Counted from the first letter of the stretch, positions 1 to 12,610 are shown. The stretch is DNA of 64,000 bases from Gordionus sp. m RMFG-2023 (GCF_954871325.1 NC_088778.1:10487882-10551881), one strand, 5' to 3'. Notes: generated by a model from the letters alone, not told the origin. Program-made: numbers and translations.

Positions 1-1334
1 TAATAATAGTTGAAAAACGTGATTGACTATTTTACGATCCTCAAGGGTTTAAAAGTGGCTATATTCGGAAGGAAGCATATGCTAAATTGGGATACTAGAA
101 ATGATACTTTTCACTCTCTTTTCAAAAAACATCCTACATTTCTCACCGATAACATGTAAAAAACCATTATTAGTAAATCTTTTTTTTTAAAAAAAATTAG
201 ATATAAAAAGTTAATATAAAATCAATGATGATACAAAAAGAAACACATTGACAAAATAATTAAAGTTTAACCCCTCGAGAGATAAAGAAAAAAAAACAAG
301 AGATAATATAGATATTTGATTGATAACCAATTGCGCATTTAATAAGTTTTGCAAACTTAAAGCTAAAATTTTTCTAACAGATTCTCAAAACATCCTAAGG
401 CCCGCCTATTCTAAAATAAAATTCATAATAAAGCAATTAGGTTTTTTTTCAAAAAGATCATTAACTCAAATAATAATGAATTTTAAAAAACTAAAGAAAT
501 TTTGCACAAACTTTCGGCTGAAATGTTAAATTTTGTTTTAAATCCTTGCTGAAATATATACTCAATTTGATTCTATATAAATTTTAAAAACATGGGGGAT
601 TTTTAACACTACACGTTATTGCTCGAGATTTATTATTTTATGTTTCATATAAGCTGATGGTAGCTATTAACTTCGAAATTTATTAAAATTCAATTCCTAT
701 AAGACTTTTATTTGATTATTATAGAGTTCTAACTCCATGAACCCCATAATAATAATCAGAGACCTGCAGAGGTGCCATTTGCACGGCCCGTCCTGGATTT
801 TTTTTAAAAAAAATTATCGGCCCGGCCCGGGTTTTATATTTTCAGGCCCGGCCTAGCGCGAATTTTTTTAAAAGAAATTGGCTTGGTTAGGATATTTTTA
901 AAATATATTACATTTTTATAGCTAATAATAGCGATTTAAAACATTCGGTTTTAAAATATACTGCTATGTCCAGCTCGGTTATTTAGAAGATATTAAAATA
1001 CGACCCAACCCGTGTAATAATATGAGAAAAATGAATAAAAATTGCAAATTTTTTGTTAAATAAATCCATATCCTATTCGATGAATAATATATCTTATTTT
1101 CGAAAGTTCTAAAGACGATCCATTCTTGATATATGCCGCCATGCACGCCGGAATGGGGACTAAAATTTTGACGAAAGATATGTTTAGGGATCACAAATAT
1201 TTACTGGGAAATCATTCTAAAACATTTGACATGTGGAGAAAAATGCACCAATTGTACTTGTTGAAGGTTAAACCCAATGGGCAAGTTAATACACTGGTAA
1301 TATAATGAATATACCTATACTATTATATAAGATA
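1..1334. other. AT-rich region, no gene recognised
   Basis: I see no convincing coding exon here. The only notable piece is 765-860, where runs of GGCCCGGCCC type alternate with AT-rich DNA just after a CAGAGGTGCC motif at about 769. This looks like the terminal and subterminal part of a degraded hAT-type transposon, but I found no partner end or target duplication. Confidence 0.4.
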
Positions 1335-1778
1335 CTAGCTAATAACCCGTTAAGAATAACGGGGTTGAGGGGTAATTAGTTTGGGCATATGGTACTAAAT
1401 ATACTTTATTAATATATTCTGAGGTAAATATGTTAATCACACCTCATAAGATATTCTATATTAAGTATGATGACCCGTCTTTCTTGATGGGCAAAATGAA
1501 AAATATATAACTAAGAGTACCAGAGCTCCCATTAGTCAACATTGCTGAGCCCTTCAAAAATGACAGGGAATGAGAATTTTCTCCTTACTCTTATGATAGT
1601 TACCTGTTATTTGAAAATAATATCCAATTTTTATTCTTTATAACCCCCTCCCCCCTTCAGGCCAGGTCCAATCCATTAAAACTAAGCTATGTTTTGAGTC
1701 AAAATATATTTAAAGCTTTTACTTGATACCCTATTATTTGTTAAAATATTACTGATCACCTATGCCTAATATTTAATA

Positions 1779-4700
1779 GGGTAATTCCATACCATTTCGA
1801 TAAATTTTCTGCCCGACCTTTTTAATTTCGATAAAATTTTGTATGCTGAGAGAATATCATTTGAAAGCATCGAATTCAAAATTTTAGCTTCCTAGTACTC
1901 ATAGTTCCAGAGATATCAATGGTCAGAAGTGCCAAAAATGGCCTTTTTTCGAAAATACGATTTTTTGAAATTGAGATAAGTTAAAAAACAATGATTTTAA
2001 AAATATAAGTTATATGTCATTTTGTAACTCTATTAAACGCCTTTTATTAAATATTAAGGATTTTTTTGAAATAATATTGTTGCGGTTTTGTTTTTACGTT
2101 ATAAATTTTTAACACAAAAACTCCAGGTGTTTCGCTTTCCAAAATTTTTTGAATTTAATATTTTTTTATTCTCTAACCTTATATCTATTCATAAAAAAAA
2201 TTTAAACTTGGGACAGCCATGGGTTTTTTAGTTATTACGATTTAAAAAATCAAAAAATAAATATTTTTTTCAAAAATAGATGGCGCTCCTTTATAAAATA
2301 ACGTGTTTTGTTATAATTATTATTTTTAACCATTTTTTCATTTTTAAACATGAATAATAAGATTTTCCAGCATTAATATCAGGAAAAAATATTATATAGA
2401 TCGTTTGATAGGTTTACTTATTATTATTGCTATATTGATAACTTGTAAAAATTAGTTTTTATAATAAATGATTAAATTTCTTAAAAAGATAGTTAAAATT
2501 CCGATATTTCCTACAAAAAAATATAATAATTTGTTGAAAGATAAAAGCAAGTTCTCATGCACCTGCCCTAAAATTAATTAATTTTTATTTTACAAATATT
2601 TTGATATTAATTATCTTTCTTCTTAAAATTATTTATAATGTATAAATATAAATGCGTAAATCCTTTTAAAGAATCTAAACACCTTAATTATAAAAAGAAC
2701 CTGCGTAAAGTCATGACGTGGATGATACAATATCCAAACATTGAGGCGGAACACTATATTTGTGATAAATGTCGTAAACGGTTATGACAAAAAAATATTG
2801 AAAATATAAATTCTGATAGTGAATATGTAAATAACAGCACACCATCAACATTAATAGATAAAATCAATATAACTTTAAATGATATTGGAATATCTCTTAT
2901 TAAGAAAAAAAACTAACCGAAAAAAATTATCCAAAAAAAGGGTAGCAAAAATATCAAAAGCTATTACAGATATAATAATTAACAATCCAGATTGGGATAC
3001 GAAAGATAATAATGATATACTCAATAACATGAAATTACAATATCCTAATTTATCTAATATAAAATATCAATTGCTGACCGGGGAACAAGTGAACGCTCAA
3101 AAAAGGTAAGTTCTTAATAATTTGAAAGAATTATATAATCATTTTAAGGCGAGTAATTCAAACTTATAAATTGGATTTTCGAAATTTGCTAGCTTAAGAC
3201 TAAAAAATTGTGTATTAGCAAGGGCTAGCGGAACACATAGGGTATGTGTTTGTAGCATACACCAGAATATTATACTTATGATTTTAGGCTGTGAATTTGC
3301 AACATTGACTAAAAATGGTGAGATTAACAACTTATAGAGATGTTATAGGCAGAATGATTTGCAATCCCCCGTTACCCACCTGTTATTTTGGTGACTGCAA
3401 CGAATGTCCTGGCTCGGCACTCTTAAAAAAACGCATCAAAAATTATTTATAAAAAATGATATAGCTCTTATTACGTTTAAACAGTGGGTTTCGGTAGATA
3501 GAACAACTCTGGAGACTATTTCTCAATCTTCGGACGAATTTATTAATTATTTTTGCTATAAAATGAATATTCTCATACGCCTTTCATTTATTTGTGAACA
3601 ACAAAGTTTATTTCACATTAAAAATAGTTTAGAAAATAATCATTATCTAATTATTTGTGACTTTTCAGAAAATTATTCCTTTATTGTCTAAGACGAAGTT
3701 CAGGGTTATCATTGGACAACTTCGCAAGTTACGTTGCATCCATTCTCACTTTATTATAAAATAGGAGATCAAATAAACAATCTAAGTTTTGTGGTAATAT
3801 CGGAATCCTTAATTCATAATTCTGTTTCATTTCCATTTATTCCAATTGCATTTGATTCATTTTTTAAAAAACAAATTCGACACACCAGAAAAAATTTACT
3901 ACTTTTCTGATGGTTCAGCAGCGCAATATAAAAATAGGAAAAACTTCATCAATGTTTGCTACCATGAAATCGATTTTGGTGTTCAAGCAGAATGGCATTT
4001 TTTTCCTACGGCACATGGTAAAATTGCCTGAGACGGCATAGGCGGCACAGTAAAACGGTTAGTTGCCAAGGCAAGCTTACAAAGACCTTATACGATCAAA
4101 TAATTACACCTTTACAATTTTATAAATATGCGGAAGAGCATATAAAAGGTAAAAAAATTTCTTATACCACTATACCAGAGTATGAGGAAGAGATAAGGCT
4201 AAATGAGAGATTTGTAAATCTATCTTAACACCCGGGACACAAAATATTCATGCAGTGTTTCCGATTGGCTTAACTAAACTCAACACTAAACTATATTCTA
4301 ATTCGCAGACATTTATTGTGGAGAATATAGTATATCCACGTGAGGATCCTTTGATTGAGGATCTGTTAATCGATGAGATTAGAGGATATGTAACATGTGC
4401 ATATGAAAACGATTGGTGGTTAGGATTTAAGAAGTGAATGTCACTAGAGATGAAGTAAAAATTAATTTTCTTCACCCTAAATGAGCATCAAATTCTTTTG
4501 TTTATCCAGCTGCACAAGATATCCTTTTCATACCAAAAAATAAAATTTTAACAATAGTTAGCCCATCAACGGCTACTGGGCTATCGCAAAACGAAATTAT
4601 CATGGCGTCAAAAAAACCAAATTTAATGAAAAACCGAAAATAGGTAATATCATTCATGAATTTTAATTTATCTATATCTTCAAAATTTATAAAATAATTT

Positions 4701-5365
4701 TTCGAAAATTAAAATTTTTATAAAAAAAATGATTATAACCGCAGCTAAATAATCTCATTTCATGACATTAATGCTGGAAAATCTTATTATTTATGTTTAA
4801 AAATGAAAAAAAGTTTAAAAAAATAATAATTATAACAAAACGTGTTATTTTATAAAGAAGCGCCATCTATTTTTGAAAAAAATATTAATTTTTTGATTTT
4901 TTAAATCGTAATAACTATAAAATCCATGGCTGTCCCAAGTTTAAATTTTTTTTTATGAATAGATATAAGGTTAGAGAATAATAAAATATTAAATTCAAAA
5001 AAATTTGGAAAGCGAAACACCTGGAATTTTTATGTTTAAAATTTATAACGTAAATAAAAACCGCAACAATATTATTTCAAAAAAATCCTTAATATTTAAT
5101 AAAAGGCGTTTAATAGAGTTACAAAATGACATATAACTTATATTTTTAAAATCATTGTTTTTTAACTTATCTCAATTTCAAAAAATCGTATTTTCGAAAA
5201 AAGGTCATTTTTGGCACATTTGACCATTGATATCTCAGGAACTATGAGTACTGGAGGCTAAAATTTTGGATTCGATGCTTTCAAATGATATTCTCTCAGC
5301 TTACAAAATTTTATCGAAATTAAAAAGGTCGTGCCGAAAAGTTATAGGTTTAGTATGGAATTACC
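1779..5365 (+). mobile_element. DNA transposon with about 600-bp inverted repeats (T1)
   Basis: The segments 1779-2378 and about 4763-5365 are inverted copies of each other, high in identity over their whole length. The outermost bases are GGTAATTCCATAC on the left and its complement at the right end. The flanks read taata on both sides (1774-1778 and 5366-5370), a possible 5-bp target duplication, with one unpaired G at the left tip. Between the repeats lies a decayed coding region on the plus strand. The superfamily is not certain. The long terminal repeats and single gene suggest a cut-and-paste element. Confidence 0.7.
2638..4641 (+). pseudogene. Decayed transposase-like gene of element T1
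   Basis: Conceptual translation in shifting frames gives one protein with many stops and frameshifts. The N-terminal part (2638-2787) has a Cys-Pro motif and a C-D-K-C-R-K-R-L zinc-ribbon-like end. The middle (3146-3345) reads KFASLRLKNCVLA followed by VCVCSIHQN. The distal part (about 3880-4040) has YYFSDGSAAQYKNRKNF and FFPTAHGK with DGIGGTVKR, then (4350-4435) VTCAYENDWWLG. From memory, this order matches a family of uncharacterised proteins that is repeated in many invertebrate genomes. The Asp residues in the FSDG and CDGIGG-like segments could belong to a nuclease site, but that is inference. Its position between long inverted repeats supports a transposase role. Confidence 0.5.
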
Positions 5366-5693
5366 TAATACTGAAAAAATTCCCAAGTAAGGTCCAAGGC
5401 CTTGGTTTTTTGATCAGGCCGAGTCCAGGCTTGCAAAAAAAAAATTATTTTAGGCCAATGTCTTATCCTAGTTAATAATAAAAAAATTCCCAATCTACCA
5501 AGCTAATAATAATTTGAAAATCCCAAACCCAGCCCGACCCATTATAATTTTTAAAAATTTTTCTCGAACCTGGCCAATGAAATTTTTTCCCCAAGCCTGG
5601 AGCTTCCAATAAATAAAATAAATATTGATATAATTAAATTACTTTATCAAAATATAGTTTCATATATAAGAATTTTATTACAAAATTTAAGAT

Positions 5694-5765
5694 AGAAAGG
5701 GGCTGAGTTGGAAAGAACGTTTGCCTATGTAACGTTAAGTATGGAGATCGAATCTCGTTGATGTA
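5694..5765 (+). repeat. Degenerate tRNA-like module of Hel0
   Basis: A 70-base stretch keeps an A-box-like segment (GGCTGAGTTGGAAAGAACG) and a B-box-like segment (GATCGAATCTC). It matches the better preserved tRNA-like modules of Hel1 and Hel2. It is followed by the same AACATTAAGATGATAGGAAAG tail found in those elements. Acceptor pairing is lost and the CCA end is not visible. Confidence 0.45.
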
Positions 5766-5909
5766 AAAAAAAATTTAACGTTAGAGGTATAGAGTCTCCT
5801 TCTATTTATTAACATTAAGATGATAGGAAAGTTGATAGAAAAAATAAAAATAGCATTAAGATTATACGAAAACGTTCATTTCTTGATTACGGAATTTATA
5901 TATATTAGA

Positions 5910-7584
5910 TTATAATCCTGAATTAGAATATTCTATTTTATTTTTGCATATAATCGCTTGTTATTAATTAGCCTCGAACCAATTGATAACTTATTTGGAA
6001 ATCAAATCGAAATCGGCTATAATATATTAGACGCAACTATGAATATTTGCTAGATTTCAATGAGAGGGTCTCCGACTTAACGTATAATAACAATATAGAT
6101 TTGTTCCAAACAATTCGTACATATTGGACACAAATCATATGGGATGCGAGCAAACGCAAAGTAGCACTAACCCAATTTTGGAAGCGCTATAAGCTTTTTT
6201 CTTAGAACAAATAAAAATTTGACACTTTTTGGAGATAGAAAATTTTTGAGTTCGAATAAATACAATTATTAATTTGAGAATTTTTTTTTACAAATTGAAT
6301 TAAAATATTCAATTTCTTTTTAAACAATTAAAGCCCACCTTGAAATATTCCATAAAATCACAATATGATCCCAAGCAAAATTCTTGGCACATACCATACC
6401 AATCCGGAATCCCCCTTAAAGTCTACGAACACATGAACACTTGGCTATGTTTAAGCAACAGGATAAAAACTATAATTTGAGTCATATGATCCTAATTGTT
6501 TATGCTTATGAAAATTATATTTATTTTTCTTCTATCATGTGATTAATTATTGTTCGAATAATGTTATAGAAGATTATTTTTATACAAATAAATTTTTAGT
6601 AATAAGATACTCGTTACAAAAAAGTTATGGTTAATTTTATTTTGGTTGACTTCATAATTTAAAAAAAGACATATTTACAAAAATTCAGATTAAAAAGAAG
6701 CTTTCTTTATTAAAATAAAAAAATTATATAAATGACAAACTTATTTTTACTGCTACTGGGCGCCATGATTATCTGAACTAGAATGGGAGAGACTTTTATG
6801 GGCCTTTTTGACAATAAATTTTACTGGAGAGTTTTAGATACGGTTTTTGAATGCCTTTGACCTGATTACAATTAAAAAATAATCATTTTGGTTTTACACT
6901 TAAAATTTTTTTTGCTTATTTTGGGGAAAGTGGGGCTGAGGAGTGTAGTGTAGGTGGGTAATTTATAATATCTTTAAAATTTTTCCCATTTCCTTGGTTA
7001 CGCCATTGCTGCAGCATTACTTATCCCTATTTTAAAAGTTTAGCATAAAAGTAACACGTATTTAAAATCCTCCGTTAAATTTGCGCTTTAAATGATGTGC
7101 ATATTTTGATACACTTAATTAAGAATATATAACCTAATTAAATTTTTTAAAAACCCTAGCTATCATATAGAGATCCATTCTAGATATAACTGCTTTACAA
7201 CCTATATCTAGTTAATGGAAATCTAAGATCTAGTAAGAAGTAAATAATTAAAAAAAATACTTTTTAGATTAAAATATGGCCATAACTATGAATGATAATC
7301 TAATTTTTATTATATATTTTTTTAATAAATACAAACAATATAACAATGCCATTATTAATTGTTGAGCGTATATAACAAAAATAATTAGTAATTTACAGCC
7401 CGAGATCAATGCCTATTTTGAAAAAAATTGTAGATGATTTTTCTTTTCCAATACTTGTATAAAAAAAATATTTGGGGTGTGGAAAAATCAATAATACATG
7501 TTACATAAATGAAAATATATTATTATTTTTTTTAAAGCATGGTCACAAGATTTCTTTTTTTTAAAAAAATACGGTATTATTTTC
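5910..7584. other. AT-rich intergenic DNA, nothing recognised
   Basis: No open frame of note and no transposon termini found on either strand. A CGCCATGATT segment near 6760 and short pyrimidine tracts are the only departures from plain AT-rich sequence. Confidence 0.35.
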
Positions 7585-7929
7585 TCATACCACTGAATCA
7601 AAATATTTTTTTCTAATCATTGGCATGGTTACAAGATATTTGGGAATCAACCAATCATTTAAGCGATCCCCGTTTTTAACTTTAATTTCTCTACATGAGT
7701 TTGGAGTAAGATTTAATGTAGGAGTTTGTTGGCTTTGATCGTAACTGTAGGAAGAATTATTACAATTGCAGCAACAATATATTTTGGAAGATCCCGTAAA
7801 ATAATCTTCATCCAGCGTGACGCCTTTGAAAATTAGGGAGTTCGAGCTGAATAAGAGTACGAGTAAGATGAACGATATCCAATGGAGAATTATTAAACGT
7901 TGAAAATGAAGATAATAATCCAGCAGCAA
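7585..7929 (-). CDS. Hypothetical 114-aa protein, possibly secreted or membrane-anchored
   Basis: A single open frame begins with a hydrophobic stretch at about residues 11-34 (LIILHWISFILLVLLFSS), which could be a signal peptide or an anchor. A short acidic stretch (TLDEDYF) and a Cys/Asn cluster (YCCCNCNNSS, about residues 51-60) follow. I do not recognise a family. The frame lies in one of the few stretches without transposon signatures, and an hAT (8049-10047) sits just upstream of its start. No splice partners were identified. A chance open frame in AT-rich DNA remains quite possible. Confidence 0.25.
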   Translation of the reverse strand: MLLDYYLHFQRLIILHWISFILLVLLFSSNSLIFKGVTLDEDYFTGSSKIYCCCNCNNSSYSYDQSQQTPTLNLTPNSCREIKVKNGDRLNDWLIPKYLVTMPMIRKKYFDSVV

Positions 7930-8040
7930 CCATACACCTTATATAATAAGGTAAATATGAATAATTTTACCATATTTTTTTTTATAGGAGTTCAATATAG
8001 TCACCCATTCAAAAAAATAAAAATTATTCTAGAATTCTAT

Positions 8041-8048
8041 ATTATTGA
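8041..8048. repeat. Target-site duplication of hAT1 (left)
   Basis: attattga here is repeated at 10048-10055, directly flanking the CAGGGTTGCCAGAT inverted repeats. Eight bases is the hAT target length. Confidence 0.85.
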
Positions 8049-10047
8049 CAGGGTTGCCAGATGTCACGAAGCCGTGATTCTCACGATTTCATACTTAATT
8101 TTTTACTTACCCACGTTTTCTCACACTTCACGCTTTTCTCACGTTTTTTGAGTAAATTAAAATAATCACAATTAGTCCCACTTTTTATCACGTTTTTAAA
8201 TTTTTTCAAAATATTTTTAAATTTTATTAAAATATTTTTAAAAACAAATATAAAATTTTTAATTAATTTTATTTTAAAATATTTAAAAAAATTGTAGTAT
8301 TTGTTAATAGTCCAACTAACCAATCATATTCATTGATCAATTACCCACAACAGAAATTCAATTTTTAGAAAGTTTATCAAGTATAATTATAATATGAATT
8401 TAACTAACTATACATTTCTTTTATGGATTTTATAAATCTTATATTAAAACTCGTAAAATTTTAAATGAAATAAATTAAGGGCAAATATTATAAAAGATCT
8501 AAAAAACAATCATCCGTTTTCAATACTAACGGATGCATAGAATAAAGGTAATATAAAAACATTTCCTAAATACTTCAACAAAAAGAATGGAATAAATGTT
8601 TAATTACTTAAAATTTTTTCGTCTGACAGTGAAACCCCTAAAGACATATCTATATGCTTGCTAGAAATTTAAAATTCGCTGAACTTTATATTGCTAATGT
8701 AACGGCCTATTGTGCAGATAACGCATCTGTAAACTTTGGGAAAAATTAAAGTATTTGTACAGAATTGAAAACCCATAGTAATAATATTATACCAATGGGT
8801 TGTATATGCCACATTCTTCACAATTCGTTTAAAAAGACCATAATTTTTCTTAAATATGATATTGAGAGTATAGTAATTAAATGCTATAATGAATTTAGCA
8901 ACTCGACAAAAAGAGTTACAATTTTAAAAGAATTGGTAGAATGATGCAATTTAAAATGGTCAGAATCACTTCATGTTCCAACACTCTGGCTTACATTAAT
9001 CCCAGCGATTAAGCGGATGCTTAAGTATTTTCAACCCCTTAAAGAGTATTTTTTATCATTATCAGCAACCCCACCAATTTTGAAAATAATCTTTGGAGAT
9101 GATTTTGCAGAGGCATATTTAGGTGTTTTCCTTAACGTTGGCACTTTAGTCATTAACATAAATTTATAATTGCAATCTGAAGGTGTATTATCAATATATT
9201 TACATGATCTTATTCTAAAACTAAAGAATTCATTAAATTTAAAAATTCAACAAAATTTTTATGGGAGCATTTCTAAAAATATTTTACAACATAATAATGA
9301 TATAGAAAAGGCAATAAATTTCGAAAATGAATCAAAGATATTTATAAAAAATATTATAGAATATGTAGAAAACATTAGATATTATAGATAATATATGGAA
9401 ATATCTTAGCCTTATGACTGGAAATATCTTAGCCTTATGACATTAAAATATTACAAAAAATTATTAGTAATTATAAAATACCTAACATAGATACAGAAAT
9501 TCTATTTGAGGAATATTCACAATTTTATTCCTATTATGAAGAAAAATTATCAAAAAACAATCACTTGAATACCCAAGAAAAATAGATGGATTTTCTTTCT
9601 AATAAAAACTCACCATTGATAGAGAAAATATGCAATTTTATATTTTCAATACCGCATTGCTTCATCAGAAGTCTAATGACTACTGCTTGGCGAAAAGAAC
9701 GTCATCATTGGAAGCTGAACTTATGTTTAAACAAAATATAACTATTCATGCAAAGAGTTTTCAGCCTATAGCCACAGTGCCGATGGGAAATCTTTATTGC
9801 CTCTTTTAAAATCATCCATAAAATATAATAATTAATATTATGCTATATTTATAAACATGAGAAAATTATATATCATAATTGTTATTAGTAAATCAATAAA
9901 GAATTTTCATTGTCTTTAAAATCTTGTTATATTAAATATAACATATTAACTTAGATGAGTATGCTAGAGTATGGGGGGCGAAGTCCCCCATTAATTATTA
10001 TAAAAGAAAAACTCACGTTTTCAAGTGAAGAATATCTGGCAACCCTG
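8049..10047 (+). mobile_element. hAT transposon hAT1, decayed
   Basis: Terminal inverted repeats CAGGGTTGCCAGAT are perfect at both ends of a 1,999-bp unit, flanked by the 8-bp duplication attattga. The ends are rich in TCACGTTTTCTCAC-like repeats, typical of transposase-binding subterminal motifs. A plus-strand transposase relic lies inside. A hairpin GGGGG-CGAAG-CCCCC type lies at about 9973-9992 near the right end. Confidence 0.85.
8480..9810 (+). pseudogene. hAT transposase relic (hAT1)
   Basis: Translation across several frames and stops gives YCADNASVNFG (about 8712-8745), PMGCICHILHN (about 8795-8825), then KRMLKYFQPLKEYF (about 9012-9050). These correspond to the RNase H-like core of hAT transposases (an Asp-Asn-Ala block, a Cys/His pair, and the helical insertion domain). 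A weak C-terminal dimerisation region follows around 9640-9800. Stop codons and frameshifts occur throughout, so it is non-functional. Confidence 0.6.
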
Positions 10048-10055
10048 ATTATTGA

Positions 10056-10870
10056 TCAAAATTAGAAAAGTTGTTTTCAATAATTGCTTATCATGCGTAG
10101 GGTTGGGCAGTATCGCCAATACCTGTATTTAAAATCATAAATACAAATACCTATTTGTTACCTATTTGTATTAATTTAAATAATTAAGAGAATATTTTTA
10201 TTACGATTTCAAATAAACATAAATACTTTTTTTATTGTAAATTGATTTATAAATATAAAATCTAGAATTTAATTTTGTGATGCGAATTAGAAGTCTGCAA
10301 CATGTTTTTTACAAGATGTCCGTCTAATGTTTAAATGTAGGTTGATTTGGTTCTTTATTTTTAACTAATAAATTATCTTTATCGATGGTAATAGTTTGCG
10401 AGGTAATATTTTTTACTGATAAGGTTGATGAGATGAATGAACTCCAATAGACACCATATTAGATAACTTTAGACGGACACCCTGACAAGATTTCAGTATA
10501 TTAGGAGCCCCATTGGGAGGTGCAGAGGGAGTTTTTAATTTTTTAAATAATCACCTTCAATCACTATTCCCCAAACTATCGATCTTAAAAAAATTACCCA
10601 TCTATCAAGTATATTACATTCTCAAAAACGCCCTTTTAATTGACAAATCCAGTATTGTTTAAAAACTTCTGGTGTCTTCTCTTTTGAAATTCTTTTAAAA
10701 GAATATGAATAAAAGATACTACAAATGATGACAGAGTTATTAAATATCAAACTCGATTCTAACTCATGGCTTCAAGCAACTCTCCCTTGTAAATCCGGAG
10801 GACTACTAAGATCGGCATTAAGTATATTTAGCTATATTTTTGAAAATAATGTAGAAACATTTTCTTGAAA
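10056..10870. other. AT-rich DNA with a possible transposon end
   Basis: TAGGGTTGGGCAGTATCG begins at about 10098 and is followed by AATACCTATTTG-like short repeats. This resembles an hAT terminus plus subterminal repeats, but I found no opposite end or duplication. The rest shows nothing I recognise. Confidence 0.3.
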
Positions 10871-10879
10871 ATGTTATTA

Positions 10880-11560
10880 TGAGTATCTACCAATCGCGCA
10901 CACAATGACATCTGCTCAATGCCAGCAATGTCCGTGGTCTCATCTGCCAAAATTGAGAAGCATGGGGCAGAATTGATTTCAGCAATCAATTTTTCTAAAA
11001 TGATATTGTTGCAAATATCAATTATCTCATTTTGTATCCTGGGGCTAAGATAAGTAGCATTTTTATTGCTACTAGGCTCTCCAATAATACAGGATCTCCT
11101 AATGTTTTAAATTTTAAAAGTCCACGAAAATTACCTTCGTTATCATTATTATTAAAATTTAAACTTCCTGAATCCTTGTGGCCACGTAGTACCAGGCCTT
11201 GCAAGCCACAATATAAAATAGCCTCAATAGTTAGTTTTATCTTACATCTATTTACTTTTGCGATTTTAACCCTGTTTTTATCAATAAGTGATGAAATGGG
11301 AATCATATCCCCCTTTTGAATTGATTCTTTTGACGAAATCATCAGTTCACAGCTTTTGTGATAATTTGTTTTCAGATGATTGTCAAAAATTTACCCCGCA
11401 TCTTTGTATTTATTTAAAGGAGTCTTAACAAGAGTGTTAAGCTTAACTAGATTTCTGCCAGCATATCGTGGTCCAAACAGGACACATATCTTGCAATAAG
11501 CTCCACTGTCTGGGATGGAGTATGATAGTCATAACCATCTAGTAAAATAGCTATTTTGAA
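10880..11560 (-). pseudogene. ZMYM1/DUF4371-type hAT transposase, N-terminal half
   Basis: Read on the minus strand, 11560 to 11345 encodes a TTF-type zinc-finger region (GAYCKICVLFG, then a broken segment). After that, 11342-11022 is an open frame with the family signature LRGHKDSG and NEGNFRGLLKF. The frame then continues beyond a stop into ILADETTDIAGIEQMSLC (about 10980-10900), the start of the RNase H-like core. The similarity breaks off at about 10880, so the catalytic and dimerisation parts are missing. Frameshifts and stops make it a pseudogene. The piece ending CGCTGCGTACACCAATG at 12438, with a long C tract, may be the upstream terminus of the same element. Confidence 0.7.
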
Positions 11561-12359
11561 ATTTTAACTTTGGATTAGCACATAAAGTTTGGGGATATTG
11601 AAAATTGAGGGGTGGAATATAAATCTATAAATAAAATATTTATCATAGGTATCTTTAATATAATACCTTTTTAAGAAGTATATGTCTTTCTTCTAGGCTA
11701 ATATTATCTTTATCTAAAAAATTGGCTATATCATATGGATGATCATTGTACTCTAGTTTTGTATAAAGATTTTAGTTTTAAGTTTATGTCTAAATATTGA
11801 GATGTAAATTAAAATTATTTTTAAAAATATTTTTGCTGCACATTGTTGCAATCTCATTCTTTTACTAAAATAAATATATAAAATTATTATTTATTAAATA
11901 ATACCAGCTAAGTTATTATAAAACTGCCCAAATGAATTTTTAGAATAACTAACCTTTCGATGGCTCTATATCCTGACTCTCAATTATTCTTTCAACAATT
12001 CTTTCATTATTTGCTATTATGGGAGGGGTTTTAATTGCTAAAAATATTTTAAAATTAAAATTTTATTAAATTATTATACTATACTTTTTTGCTTTTTGGT
12101 ATGATTTTCATTATCTTCAGTGTTTTTAAAAAAAAGTCTAATATCCATGACTAGAAATTTGAAAATGGTGAAAAAATATAATACCGGGAAATTTAAAAAT
12201 AATAGATAAATATTAAGCCAAGGAAAACTTGAAAATGAAATTAATTGATAAAATAAATTAGTAAATGAAAAAGGTAATAATATAAAAATTTAAAAAGAAC
12301 GAGATATGAATATATATAAATGAATATAAACAATAATATTTTTGAAAAATATATCCGGC

Positions 12360-12438
12360 ATCTGCATTATTGGCTGTGAGGGGAGGGGGGGGAGGGGGGG
12401 TATTTGTCCCCCTGCCCCCCCCCCCGCTGCGTACACCA
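12360..12438. repeat. G/C homopolymer-rich transposon terminus
   Basis: A plus-strand block of G runs (12379-12400) and a 13-base C run precede GCTGCGTACACCAATG. CA(T/G)TGGTGTACGCAG followed by a G tract is the kind of terminus I associate with DUF4371 hAT elements. It probably marks the 5' end of the minus-strand relic at 10880-11560. No matching left end was found. Confidence 0.4.
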
Positions 12439-12610
12439 ATGATAATGTACATATACTTCGATTTTAGATTATAAAATGCAATGTAATATAATAGGATATA
12501 AATTTTGATAAATTAAGTATATTTATCTTAAAACTCTTCGTCACTATGCGTTTAAAACAACCAATAAGAAACTTTCTTTGAAATATAGTAAATATTCTAC
12601 CCTTACTACA

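Larger units (their letters stand above)
1335..5909 (-). mobile_element. Helitron-like element Hel0
   Basis: Read on the minus strand, the 5' end is TCTAATATATATAAATTCC (at 5909). The 3' end is a perfect stem CCCGTTA/TAACGGG followed by seven bases and CTAG (1335-1338). Both ends sit at an A|T junction, the Helitron rule (5'-TC, 3' hairpin, CTRR, insertion between A and T). The first 40 bases resemble the ends of Hel1 and Hel2 near 51935 and 62412. A second hairpin of the same type lies at about 1467-1484, near a GAGCTC segment shared with the Hel1 3' part. Internal blocks (1606-1645, 5390-5620) match Hel1 sequence but in the opposite relative orientation, so this is a rearranged, non-autonomous member. 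A long-TIR transposon has inserted in it. Confidence 0.6.

Noticed and set aside
11032-11319. Plus-strand 95-codon frame
   Set aside because: It is antisense to the conserved LRGHKDSG/NEGNFRGLLKF segment of the hAT relic, which is the real signal.
12258-12452. Pro/Gly-rich frame
   Set aside because: Produced by translation of the G and C homopolymer tracts at a transposon end.
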